Shown here: positions 7,244 through 14,092 of the stretch, one piece after another
Layout of the letters: each line of letters opens with the position of its first letter
How positions within the stretch are numbered: the first letter of the stretch is position 1
Origin: DATBFX01 sp036558305
GTDB taxonomy: Bacteria; Chloroflexota; Chloroflexia; Thermomicrobiales; UBA6265
Reading direction: 5' to 3'
Length of the DNA stretch: 16,339 nucleotides
Assembly (NCBI GenBank): GCA_036558305.1
Contig: DATBFX010000171.1
Span: 1-16,339, forward strand
The notes under the pieces: generated by a model
What the model was told of the DNA's origin: nothing
The model's database searches: none
What the model saw: the letters and a program-made list of their open reading frames with translations, nothing else
Made by a program: the position numbers and the translations under genes

Positions 7244-10200
7244 ATGAGCAGGCCGGGGGGCAAGATGGCGGAGGCAACGACGACCTGGCAGCGGCGGGCG
7301 CCGCTCTACCACCAGAGCTACGAACACGACGCCTGTGGCGTCGGTTTGGTGGTGGACATCGGAGGGCGTGCCTCGCGCGAGATCGTCGAGCGGGCGCTCG
7401 GCGGGTTGGTGAATCTGACGCACCGCGGTGGTGTCGGCGCCGACGAGCGGACGGGCGATGGGGCAGGCGTCTTGACGCAGATCCCGCACGCCGTGTTTGC
7501 GCCGGCGCTCGCCGAACTGGGGCACGGCGACCTCGGGCCCGGCGAGTACGGGGTGGCGATGACGTTCTTGCCCCGGAACGCGTACGACGAGGGACGAGCG
7601 CGGGAGCGGTTCCGGGCGGCGGTGGTGGCCCAGGGGCTTGCGGTCATCGGCTGGCGCTGTGTGCCGGTTGACCAGGGCGTGCTCGGGCGGATCGCGGCCG
7701 AGACGCAACCGAAGATCGCGCAATTGTTGATCCGGAAACCGGACGGGCGGGACATCGAGGCGTTCGAGCGCGATCTGATGCTGGCGCGGAAGGCGGGCGA
7801 GCGGGCGATCGCGGCGGCGAGGATCGAAGATTTCTACGTCGTTTCGTGCTCGGCGCGGACGGTGATCTACAAGGGATTTTGTCTGCCCGAGGATCTCGCC
7901 GCTTTTTACGCGGATCTGCGCAATCCGGCCTTCGTCAGCGCGATCGCGCTCTTCCATCAGCGGTACAGCACCAACACGCTGCCGACCTGGGCGATGGCCC
8001 AGCCCTTCCGCTTCCTCGCCCACAACGGCGAGATCAACACGGTGCAGGGCAACCGCAACTGGATGGTGGCGCGGACGCCGTCGTTGCGGTACCCCGACGG
8101 GATCGGGGTCGAGGCGCTGTCGCCGGTCGTCAGTCTGACCGGAAGCGACTCGGCGAGTCTCGACAACGTCCTGGAGTTGCTCTACCACGGCGGCCGATCG
8201 CTGCCGCACGCGCTGATGATGCTGGTGCCGGAACCGTGGGAGCAGTTGCCGGAGATGCCGGTCGACCTGCGCGCGTTCTACGACTTCCACGCCGGGGTGA
8301 TGGAGCAGTGGGACGGGCCGGCGGCGCTGGCGTTCACCGATGGCGTGCTGGCCGGGGCGACGCTCGATCGGAACGGACTCCGACCGCTTCGCTACGCGAT
8401 CACCGACGACGGGTTGCTGATCGCGGGGTCGGAGGCGGGGACCGTGGAGGTCGAGCAGTCGCGGATCGTCGAGAAAGGGAGACTCGGCCCCGGCCAGATG
8501 ATCGTGGTCGACACCGCGCGCGGCGTCGTCCTGCGGAACCCGGAGGTCAAGGCGGAGGCGGCGAGGCGGGCGCCGTACGGGGAATGGTTGGCGGCCGGGC
8601 GGGTTACCGTCGAGGCGGATGCGGATCTGTTCGGCGAGTCGGACGTGCCGAACCTGACCTCGGTGCAGCGGGCGTTCGGGTACTCGTCCGAGGATGCCCG
8701 GTTGATCATCCACCCGATGGCCGGAGAGGCGAAGGAGCCGACCTGGTCGATGGGGGACGATGCACCGTTGGCGGTGCTTTCGGACCGGCCGCGGCCGTTG
8801 TCGGCCTACTTCCGCCAGCGGTTCGCGCAGGTGACGAACCCGCCGATCGATTCGCTGCGCGAGAAAAAGATCATGGCGCTCGACACGTTCCTCGGTCCGC
8901 GGACGAACGTCCTGGTCGAGGATCCGGCGGCGGCCGAGTTGGTGCATCTGCCGAGCGTCGTGATCGGCGAGGAGCAACTAAGGACGCTGGAGGCGCTGGA
9001 TCAGGGGCGGTTGAAGGGGCGGCGGCTGTCGACGCTGTTCGACGTGCCGGCTCTGGTTGACGGCGCGATGGCGGAAAGGGCGCACGGCCGTGCGCCCCTA
9101 CAAGATGCCTTGGATCAACTCCTTGCCGAGGCGGAGGCGGCCGTTCGAGGCGGCGTTTCCGTGCTGGTGTTGTCCGATCGTGGGGTCGATATGACGCACG
9201 CGGCGGTGCCGATGCTGCTGGCGGTCGGGGCGATCCATCATGACTTGATTCGCAAGGGTTGGCGGTTGGACGTCGACCTCGTCTGCGAGACGGGCGAGGT
9301 CTGGGACGTGCATCACCTGGCCTGTCTGGTCGGTTTTGGTGCGGGGGCGGTCCATCCGTACCTGGCGCTGCGGGCGGTCGCGGAGTTGGTGGGGACGCGC
9401 GGGTTCGACGACAGGTCGGCCGAGGACGTGCAGCGGAATTACGTCCACGCGCTGGAGCACGGTCTATTGAAGGTCTCCTCGAAGATGGGGATCTCGACCG
9501 TTTCCGGCTACAAGGGGGCGCAGATCTTTGAGGCGATCGGCATCGGGCAGGAGTTGCTCGATCGCTGTTTCGCCGGGACGCCGTCGCGACTCGGTGGGAT
9601 CGGGTTGGCCGAGATCGAGACCGACGTCCTGCGGCGACATCGCGAGGCGTTCACCGAACCGGTCGCGAAGCTGCCCGATCCCGGTTTCGTGCGGTTCCGC
9701 AAGGACGGTGAACCGCACGCGTTCAACCCCACCGTGGCCAGGGCGCTGCAGGCGGCGGCGACGAGCAACGACCCGATCGACTTCCAGGCGTACCGCGAGC
9801 TCGTCAAGGGGCATCCGCTGACGGCGGTGCGGGACCTGATGGCGATCAAACCGCTCGGCGAACCGGTGCCGTTGCACGAGGTGGAGGCGGCGACGGAGAT
9901 CGCCCGGCGCTTCGTGGTGACCGCCATGTCGCTGGGGGCGCTCAGTCCCGAGGCGTACCGGACGCTGGCGATCGGGATGAACCGGATCGGCGGTCGCAGC
10001 AACTCCGGCGAGGGCGGCGAGGATCCCCACTGGTACGACGAACCTGGACCGGACCGGCCGCACAGCAAGATCAAGCAGGTCGCCTCGGGTCGGTTCGGCG
10101 TCACCGCGCGTTACCTCGCGATGGCGAGCGAGCTCGAAATCAAAATGGCGCAGGGGAGCAAACCCGGCGAGGGGGGGCAGCTTCCCGGCCACAAGGTGAC

Positions 10201-11785
10201 CGGGTTCATCGCGCGCATCCGGCACGCGGTGCCGGGGTTGCCGTTGATCTCGCCGCCGCCGCACCACGACATCTACTCGATCGAGGACCTGGCGCAGTTG
10301 ATCTACGACCTGCGCCAATGCAACCCGCGGGCGAAGATCGGGGTCAAACTGGTGTCCGAGGCCGGAGTCGGGACGATCGCCGCCGGCGTCGCCAAGGCGC
10401 GGGCCGACTACGTCCTGATCAGCGGTCACAACGGTGGCACCGGTGCGTCGCCGCTCGCCTCGATCAAGCACGCCGGTTGCCCGTGGGAACTCGGGTTGGC
10501 CGAGACGCAGCAGACGTTGGTGATGAACGGCCTGCGGTCGCGCGTCCGCTTGCGGACCGACGGCGGGTTGAAGACGCCGGAAGATCTCGTGATGGCGGCG
10601 ATGCTCGGGGCCGAGGAGTTCGGGTTCGGCACCTCGGCGCTGGTGGCGATCGGCTGCGACATGGCGCGCCAGTGCCACCTCAACTCCTGTCCGACCGGGA
10701 TCGCGACGCAAAAGGAAGAGTTGCGCAAGAAGTTCGCCGGCACGCCGGAGATGGTCGTCAACTACTTCCTGATGCTGGCGGAAGGCGTCCGCGAGGTGCT
10801 GGCGGCGCTCGGCGTGCGAACGATCGACGAGGTCGTCGGGCGGTCCGACCTGTTGACGAAGAAGGACGGACTCGAAGGACGCGCGGCGCTGCTCGATCCG
10901 ACGCCGCTCTTCGCGGAACCCGCGGCCGAGGACGTGCGGCGGAAAACGATCGACGTCCGCGACACCCGGCAGACGATCGACGACATGGTGCTGGAAACGC
11001 TCGGCGACGCGATCCGGGAAGGGCGATCCGTCAGCGTGACGCACACGATCGGGACGCCCGACCGCACGGTTGGCGCCAAGATCGCCGGCGAACTGGCGTT
11101 GCACCGCGCCGCGAACGAACGCGCGACCGGCAAGGTGATCGCGCGCTTCACCGGCAGCGCCGGGCAGAGTTTCGGCGCGTTCGCGGTCGACGGGATGCGG
11201 CTCGTCCTCGAAGGCGAGGCGAACGACTACGTCGGCAAGGGGATGAGCGGCGGCACGATCGCGGTGCGGCCGTCGCGCGTGGCCCGATTCACGACGCCGC
11301 AGACGATCGCCGGAAACACGATCCTCTACGGGGCGACCGGCGGCGAGTTGTACCTGGCCGGCAAGGCCGGGGAGCGGTTCGCGGTCCGCAACAGCGGCGC
11401 GCGGGCCGTCGTCGAGGGCGTCGGCGACCACGGCTGCGAGTACATGACCGGCGGGCTGGTCGCGATCCTGGGACCGACCGGCCGCAACTTCGGCGCCGGG
11501 ATGACCAACGGTCTGGCCTACGTTTACGACCCGGCCGGCGAGTTCGACGGCCACATCAACGGCGAGTCGGTCCTGGTCGAGCGCGGGCTCGGTAGCGAGG
11601 ATGCCTCGCGGCTGCGCGAGTTGATCGAGCGGCACGTCGCGCTGACCGGGAGTGTGCACGCCCGTGGGTTGCTGGATGCCTGGGACGAGACGGTCTCCAA
11701 CACCTGGAAGGTGATCCCGCGGGCGACGCTGTTGCTGGCGGTGGCGACGCCGGACGAGGTCGAGGCGAAGGGCGCGGCGGACTGA
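7244..11785 (+). CDS. gltB: Glutamate synthase (GOGAT) large subunit (1513 aa)
   Basis: This enzyme makes two glutamates from glutamine and 2-oxoglutarate. A short propeptide precedes HDACGVG, where Cys31 becomes the N-terminal nucleophile of the class II amidotransferase domain (about 31-440, with HQRYSTNTLPTWAMAQPF and HNGEINT). The central domain follows, then the FMN barrel (about 830-1210) with GGRSNSGEGGEDP and HNGGTGASP. The 3Fe-4S cysteines are Cys1138, Cys1144 and Cys1149 in GCDMARQCHLNSCPTG. The C-terminal glycine-rich GXGXG helix is at about 1355-1424. All key residues are present. The start is ambiguous: ATG 7244 has a weak GAG 5 nt upstream, and ATG 7265 follows a G-run, giving 1506 aa. 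No gltD lies in the window. A palindrome is inserted near residues 612-618, and the last 75 bp recur at 13021-13095. Confidence 0.97.
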   Translation: MSRPGGKMAEATTTWQRRAPLYHQSYEHDACGVGLVVDIGGRASREIVERALGGLVNLTHRGGVGADERTGDGAGVLTQIPHAVFAPALAELGHGDLGPGEYGVAMTFLPRNAYDEGRARERFRAAVVAQGLAVIGWRCVPVDQGVLGRIAAETQPKIAQLLIRKPDGRDIEAFERDLMLARKAGERAIAAARIEDFYVVSCSARTVIYKGFCLPEDLAAFYADLRNPAFVSAIALFHQRYSTNTLPTWAMAQPFRFLAHNGEINTVQGNRNWMVARTPSLRYPDGIGVEALSPVVSLTGSDSASLDNVLELLYHGGRSLPHALMMLVPEPWEQLPEMPVDLRAFYDFHAGVMEQWDGPAALAFTDGVLAGATLDRNGLRPLRYAITDDGLLIAGSEAGTVEVEQSRIVEKGRLGPGQMIVVDTARGVVLRNPEVKAEAARRAPYGEWLAAGRVTVEADADLFGESDVPNLTSVQRAFGYSSEDARLIIHPMAGEAKEPTWSMGDDAPLAVLSDRPRPLSAYFRQRFAQVTNPPIDSLREKKIMALDTFLGPRTNVLVEDPAAAELVHLPSVVIGEEQLRTLEALDQGRLKGRRLSTLFDVPALVDGAMAERAHGRAPLQDALDQLLAEAEAAVRGGVSVLVLSDRGVDMTHAAVPMLLAVGAIHHDLIRKGWRLDVDLVCETGEVWDVHHLACLVGFGAGAVHPYLALRAVAELVGTRGFDDRSAEDVQRNYVHALEHGLLKVSSKMGISTVSGYKGAQIFEAIGIGQELLDRCFAGTPSRLGGIGLAEIETDVLRRHREAFTEPVAKLPDPGFVRFRKDGEPHAFNPTVARALQAAATSNDPIDFQAYRELVKGHPLTAVRDLMAIKPLGEPVPLHEVEAATEIARRFVVTAMSLGALSPEAYRTLAIGMNRIGGRSNSGEGGEDPHWYDEPGPDRPHSKIKQVASGRFGVTARYLAMASELEIKMAQGSKPGEGGQLPGHKVTGFIARIRHAVPGLPLISPPPHHDIYSIEDLAQLIYDLRQCNPRAKIGVKLVSEAGVGTIAAGVAKARADYVLISGHNGGTGASPLASIKHAGCPWELGLAETQQTLVMNGLRSRVRLRTDGGLKTPEDLVMAAMLGAEEFGFGTSALVAIGCDMARQCHLNSCPTGIATQKEELRKKFAGTPEMVVNYFLMLAEGVREVLAALGVRTIDEVVGRSDLLTKKDGLEGRAALLDPTPLFAEPAAEDVRRKTIDVRDTRQTIDDMVLETLGDAIREGRSVSVTHTIGTPDRTVGAKIAGELALHRAANERATGKVIARFTGSAGQSFGAFAVDGMRLVLEGEANDYVGKGMSGGTIAVRPSRVARFTTPQTIAGNTILYGATGGELYLAGKAGERFAVRNSGARAVVEGVGDHGCEYMTGGLVAILGPTGRNFGAGMTNGLAYVYDPAGEFDGHINGESVLVERGLGSEDASRLRELIERHVALTGSVHARGLLDAWDETVSNTWKVIPRATLLLAVATPDEVEAKGAAD
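9078..9097. repeat. Perfect 20-bp GC-rich palindrome inside gltB (REP-like)
   Basis: GGGCGCACGGCCGTGCGCCC is a perfect palindrome, followed by CTACA. It is read in frame as part of RAHGRAPLQ, between DVPALVDGAMAE and DALDQLLAEAEAAV in the central domain. The surrounding protein would join smoothly without it. The shape, an AGGGGCGCAC...GTGCGCCCCT core with a TAC flank, resembles palindromic repeats that are usually intergenic. Confidence 0.65.
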
Positions 11786-11808
11786 TCAGTACTTCGATAC
11801 GTCGTAGC

Positions 11809-11848
11809 AAGGGGAGCCGCACGGTCCGTGCGGCTCCCCTTCTGTTTG
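11809..11848 (+). terminator. Strong rho-independent terminator after gltB
   Basis: AAGGGGAGCCGCACGG (11809-11824) pairs perfectly with CCGTGCGGCTCCCCTT (11826-11841), 16 bp around a single central base. On the plus strand CTGTTTGT follows, a usable T-rich tail. It lies 24 nt after the gltB stop and before the promoter of the antitoxin operon, so it insulates the two. Confidence 0.85.
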
Positions 11849-11863
11849 TGGTCTCGCCGAGTG

Positions 11864-11895
11864 TTGCCATCCGACTTTCGCGAGCCTATAGTCGG
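11864..11895 (+). promoter_or_regulatory. Near-consensus sigma70-type promoter with dyad, for the DUF433/DUF5615 operon
   Basis: The -35 box TTGCCA (11864-11869) and -10 box TATAGT (11887-11892) each match five of six consensus bases and are separated by exactly 17 nt. An inverted repeat CCGACT (11871-11876) / AGTCGG (11890-11895) brackets the spacer and covers the -10 box. That is where a MerR-type regulator would be expected to bind, so the encoded HTH antitoxin may autoregulate here (inference). The start codon lies about 30 nt beyond the predicted transcription start. Confidence 0.7.
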
Positions 11896-11926
11896 TGCGG
11901 ATGTCATAAGGGATGAGGTACGACCG

Positions 11927-12589
11927 ATGACCACCAAGATCGAATTCGGGAACCGACCAGACGACTTCGCCGCCTACGCAACGCTGGAGGAGGCAAGCCG
12001 CGTGACCGAATTGTCCGAACAGCAGATTCGGACCTGGCACGCGGCCAACGTTTTGACCCCGTTCCTGGTGAGGGAGGGTTCGCGTCGAGCGCGTGTTCGT
12101 CTGTTTAATTTCGTAGATCTGGTCAGTCTGCGAATCCTTGCGCAATTACGCGGCAACGTTCCGTCTGAGGAACTGAGGAAGGTCCAAGTCACGCTCCGGG
12201 AGCGCCCGCAAGCTGAATGGGCTCGGCTTCGATTCGCCATTGACAACCGGAAGCTGACGATTTTGGACCAAGCCGAACGAGACACATTCGGGGACTCCGA
12301 CCCGAAATGGATCGATGTCCGTCGGGTCGCCTCAGACCTCCGCCGCGAAATCGAGCGGACCAGGTCGCGAGGTCCGGCGGTCGTCGGAAAGATCGTGCGC
12401 GACCCGGCGGTAATGGGAGGAGCCTGGGTCGTGGCAGGGACGCGGATTCCGACAGAGGCGATCTGGAGTTTTCACGAGGCCGGGTATGGTACGGAGGCCA
12501 TCATCGAGCAGTATCCTCGACTCGTGTCTGAAGACGTGATCGCCTCGATCGCGCACGAACGACGACTCCGTGCGCAGGGCGCGGCATGA
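11927..12589 (+). CDS. Antitoxin-like protein: MerR-type HTH plus DUF433 (220 aa)
   Basis: The N-terminal part (about 18-75) looks like a MerR-type winged helix: LEEASRVTELSEQQIRTWHA, a basic turn GSRRARVRLFNFVD, then LVSLRILAQLR. A charged linker (about 76-150) follows. The C-terminal DUF433 domain (about 156-212) has GKIVRDP, VVAGTRIPTEAIW, the G-x-x-x-E-x-I-I-E-Q-YP motif and LVSEDVIASI. DUF433 proteins typically act as antitoxins for DUF5615 PIN-like nucleases, and exactly such a gene follows with a 4-nt ATGA overlap. The ATG at 11927 is preceded by GAGG at 8 nt. The promoter dyad suggests the HTH represses its own operon (inference). The added HTH makes it larger than the common single-domain DUF433 antitoxins. 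Confidence 0.85.
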   Translation: MTTKIEFGNRPDDFAAYATLEEASRVTELSEQQIRTWHAANVLTPFLVREGSRRARVRLFNFVDLVSLRILAQLRGNVPSEELRKVQVTLRERPQAEWARLRFAIDNRKLTILDQAERDTFGDSDPKWIDVRRVASDLRREIERTRSRGPAVVGKIVRDPAVMGGAWVVAGTRIPTEAIWSFHEAGYGTEAIIEQYPRLVSEDVIASIAHERRLRAQGAA

Positions 12590-12987
12590 CGCCGCGTCCC
12601 GTCATGGTGTTGATCATCGACGAAAACGTGCCAGACCAGGTCGCAGACTTTTTCCGAGAACGCGGACATCTCGTGATACAGGTTCGGGATTTCCTCGACG
12701 TCGGCGTCAGCGACGAATCCGTTGCAAGCCGGGCCGATGAGTTGATGGCGGTCGTAGTCACGTGGGATCGAGACTTCAAGCGGCTCGTAGGGCGAGTGCC
12801 GATCGGGGAGCGACTTCGGTTCCGCCGGCTCGGGCGTAGCAGTTTCGACTGTCGCCCAGAGCGCGGACGCCGACGTGCCGAGCAACTCATCGACTACATC
12901 GAGTTTGCCTACGAAGTCGAATCGCGGCGGCGCGACCGTCGCCTCATCGTCGAGATCACCGAGACATCGTTCCGCGTCGTACGCTAA
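12586..12987 (+). CDS. DUF5615 (Mut7-C/PIN-like) nuclease toxin (133 aa)
   Basis: DUF5615 proteins are PIN-like putative RNases serving as toxins of DUF433 antitoxins. The acidic residues are in the expected places: Asp12/Glu13 in VLIIDENVPDQVADFF, Asp43 in GVSDESVASRA, and Asp61/Asp63 in VVVTWDRDF. RERGHLVIQVRDF is the typical second strand and helix. The remaining C-terminal part is rich in arginine and includes RRRAEQLIDYIEFAYE. Its ATG overlaps the antitoxin stop, which implies translational coupling. ATG 12604 (MVLIIDEN) is an alternative start and keeps all motifs. Complete acidic residues and the intact frame suggest an active protein. The RNA target cannot be told from sequence. Confidence 0.85.
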   Translation: MTPRPVMVLIIDENVPDQVADFFRERGHLVIQVRDFLDVGVSDESVASRADELMAVVVTWDRDFKRLVGRVPIGERLRFRRLGRSSFDCRPERGRRRAEQLIDYIEFAYEVESRRRDRRLIVEITETSFRVVR

Positions 12988-12990
12988 CCC

Positions 12991-13095
12991 GGAACGGTTC
13001 TCCTGAGCGACAAGAGGCAGGTGATCCCGCGGGCAACGCTGCTGCTGGCGGTGACGACGCCGGACGAGGTCGAGGCGAACGGCGCGGCGGACTGA
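12991..13095 (+). pseudogene. Duplicated, decayed 3' end of gltB
   Basis: 13021-13095 matches the last 75 bp of gltB (11711-11785) at 71 of 75 positions, including the TGA. It would read VIPRATLLLAVTTPDEVEANGAAD. Of the four differences, two are synonymous and two change an amino acid (A to T, K to N). To the left the match fades but may continue with small indels back to about 12991: ACGGTTCTCC at 12994-13003 compares with ACGGTCTCC at 11690-11698. It has no start codon and cannot function alone. It begins directly after the toxin stop codon. Confidence 0.85.
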
Positions 13096-13125
13096 CTTTC
13101 CCAGTTGCGACCAGGCCCAGGATGC

Positions 13126-13165
13126 ACCGGATGGGGACCATGACCCATCCGGTTCGGTTGCTTGG
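13126..13165 (+). terminator. Terminator-like hairpin behind the duplicated gltB tail
   Basis: ACCGGATGGG (13126-13135) pairs perfectly with CCCATCCGGT (13144-13153) over an 8-nt loop; TCGGTTGCTTGG follows. The T tail is imperfect. It lies 30 nt behind the stop codon of the gltB remnant, so it may be the original gltB terminator. It could also serve the end of the convergent VapC-like gene. Confidence 0.5.
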
Positions 13166-13209
13166 GAGCCTGTTGAAGCGTCGGCGCAACGATTCCGCGG
13201 TCTGGACGG

Positions 13210-13641
13210 TCATCCGCCGAGCAAGTAGACCCAAGGCAAGTGGTGGTGCACCGAGTTGTACAGCCGTTGGTCGGCCGTCCAGAACTCGGCGCCTTCTCGT
13301 TCCGACAGCGCCAGGTAATGAGCGTCGTACGAGGCGGGGCGGTTGAAGCGGAAGGCCATCTGCATCGCGCGATCGTGCAGCGAGTGTTCGGTCGCGTATT
13401 CGATCGGCATCATAAGAGCGATGCGCAGATACTCGGCGACGCCCGCATCCGTGGCCTGACCGCTTCTGCGGAGTCGATGGAGGGCGTTTGTCACTTCGTA
13501 GCAAAGCAAGAGTGGCGCGATCACGCGTCGTCGCTCTGCACGCCACTGGCGCCAGAGTTCCTGGGCGGCACCACCGTCGGCACCCGTCACGAAGTGAACG
13601 ACAACGTTAGCGTCGCAACACAGCAGCGAGGATCTCGGCAT
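13210..13641 (-). CDS. VapC-like PIN-domain ribonuclease toxin (143 aa)
   Basis: Type II toxins of this family are Mg-dependent RNases, often cutting tRNA or rRNA. The four PIN acidic residues are all visible: Asp10 in CCDANVVVHF, Glu49 in LCYEVTNALHRL, Asp106 in SYDAHYLAL, and Asp124 in FWTADQRLYN. Length is normal. The ATG at 13641 is supported by AGGAG ending 4 nt upstream. The gene overlaps the antitoxin 3' end by 35 bp in another frame, so the two are translationally coupled. It is intact and likely active. Confidence 0.9.
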   Translation of the reverse strand: MPRSSLLCCDANVVVHFVTGADGGAAQELWRQWRAERRRVIAPLLLCYEVTNALHRLRRSGQATDAGVAEYLRIALMMPIEYATEHSLHDRAMQMAFRFNRPASYDAHYLALSEREGAEFWTADQRLYNSVHHHLPWVYLLGG

Positions 13642-13921
13642 CGCGCTCCTCTCGGCTATCGTTGATGATCTGGACAATGTCGGGCATGGGACGGTCGCCG
13701 AGTTCTCGGGCAAACCGCTCGCGAGATCGCTCGGCGAGTGTCCACCAGTCGTCTTCTTCGTTCGTGCCGTTGCGCAGCCGCTCGTACTCCTCAACCGACA
13801 GCACGACGGCCTGCGGTTTGCCGCTGCGCTCGACAACGATCGTCTCGCCGCGCTCGGTGACGCCGCGCAACACGTCACCGAAGTGGATGCGTGCCTCCGT
13901 CGCACTGATGGTCTTGGTCAT
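13607..13921 (-). CDS. Phd/YefM-type antitoxin (104 aa)
   Basis: The N-terminal half is a typical Phd/YefM DNA-binding fold: MTKTISATEARIHFGDVLRG, then GETIVVERSGKPQAVVLSVEEYERL. The acidic, flexible C-terminal half (NEEDDWW, then RERFARELGDRPMPDIVQIIND) is where such antitoxins wrap their toxin. A ribosome-binding G-run (AGGGGGG) lies 5 nt before the ATG at 13921. The overlapping downstream gene is a PIN toxin. Phd proteins usually repress their own promoter, and a palindrome lies in the right place just upstream. Confidence 0.9.
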   Translation of the reverse strand: MTKTISATEARIHFGDVLRGVTERGETIVVERSGKPQAVVLSVEEYERLRNGTNEEDDWWTLAERSRERFARELGDRPMPDIVQIINDSREERDAEILAAVLRR

Positions 13922-13936
13922 CGCCGCCCCCCTGTA

Positions 13937-13977
13937 TCGATCGATCGAATACTAGCAACGGACACCGACCGTTACAA
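13937..13977 (-). promoter_or_regulatory. Promoter and operator candidate of the Phd/VapC-like operon
   Basis: On the minus strand TTGTAA (13972-13977) and TAGTAT (13949-13954) lie 17 nt apart, each with four of six consensus bases. Immediately downstream, around the expected transcription start, is the 12-bp palindrome TCGATCGATCGA (13937-13948). It would suit binding of a Phd/YefM dimer (inference). Confidence 0.5.
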
Positions 13978-14092
13978 GCCGTTTTGCTGGCGATTCGGTG
14001 CTCACGCCTGCCTCAGATCCGACCGCGTGGATTAGCATACCGCCGAGAATTGCGGTCACCCGTCCATCGCGACTCGGGAAGGAACGACCAAG

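Larger units (their letters stand above)
11786..13015 (+). mobile_element. Candidate inserted toxin-antitoxin cassette bounded by two gltB 3' ends
   Basis: The segment contains a terminator, a promoter and a two-gene toxin-antitoxin operon, and nothing else. To its left is the functional gltB tail (last 80 bp, 11706-11785). To its right is a diverged copy of the same tail (13016-13095). The core is 71 of 75 identical between 11711-11785 and 13021-13095. By eye, the codons inside are less GC-rich than those of gltB. There is no recombinase and there are no terminal inverted repeats, so how it moved is unknown. Confidence 0.45.

Noticed and set aside
9464..11659. 731-codon minus-strand open frame inside gltB
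   Set aside because: gltB is unmistakable on the plus strand; the antisense frame has no motif and is a codon-bias shadow.
11828..11926. Longer start for the DUF433 protein
   Set aside because: The extension would begin inside the terminator and ahead of the promoter's -10 box.
13642..13905. Longer start for the VapC-like gene
   Set aside because: The extension overlaps the Phd-type antitoxin in another frame and is arginine/serine-rich shadow sequence; ATG 13641 has AGGAG and begins a normal PIN domain.
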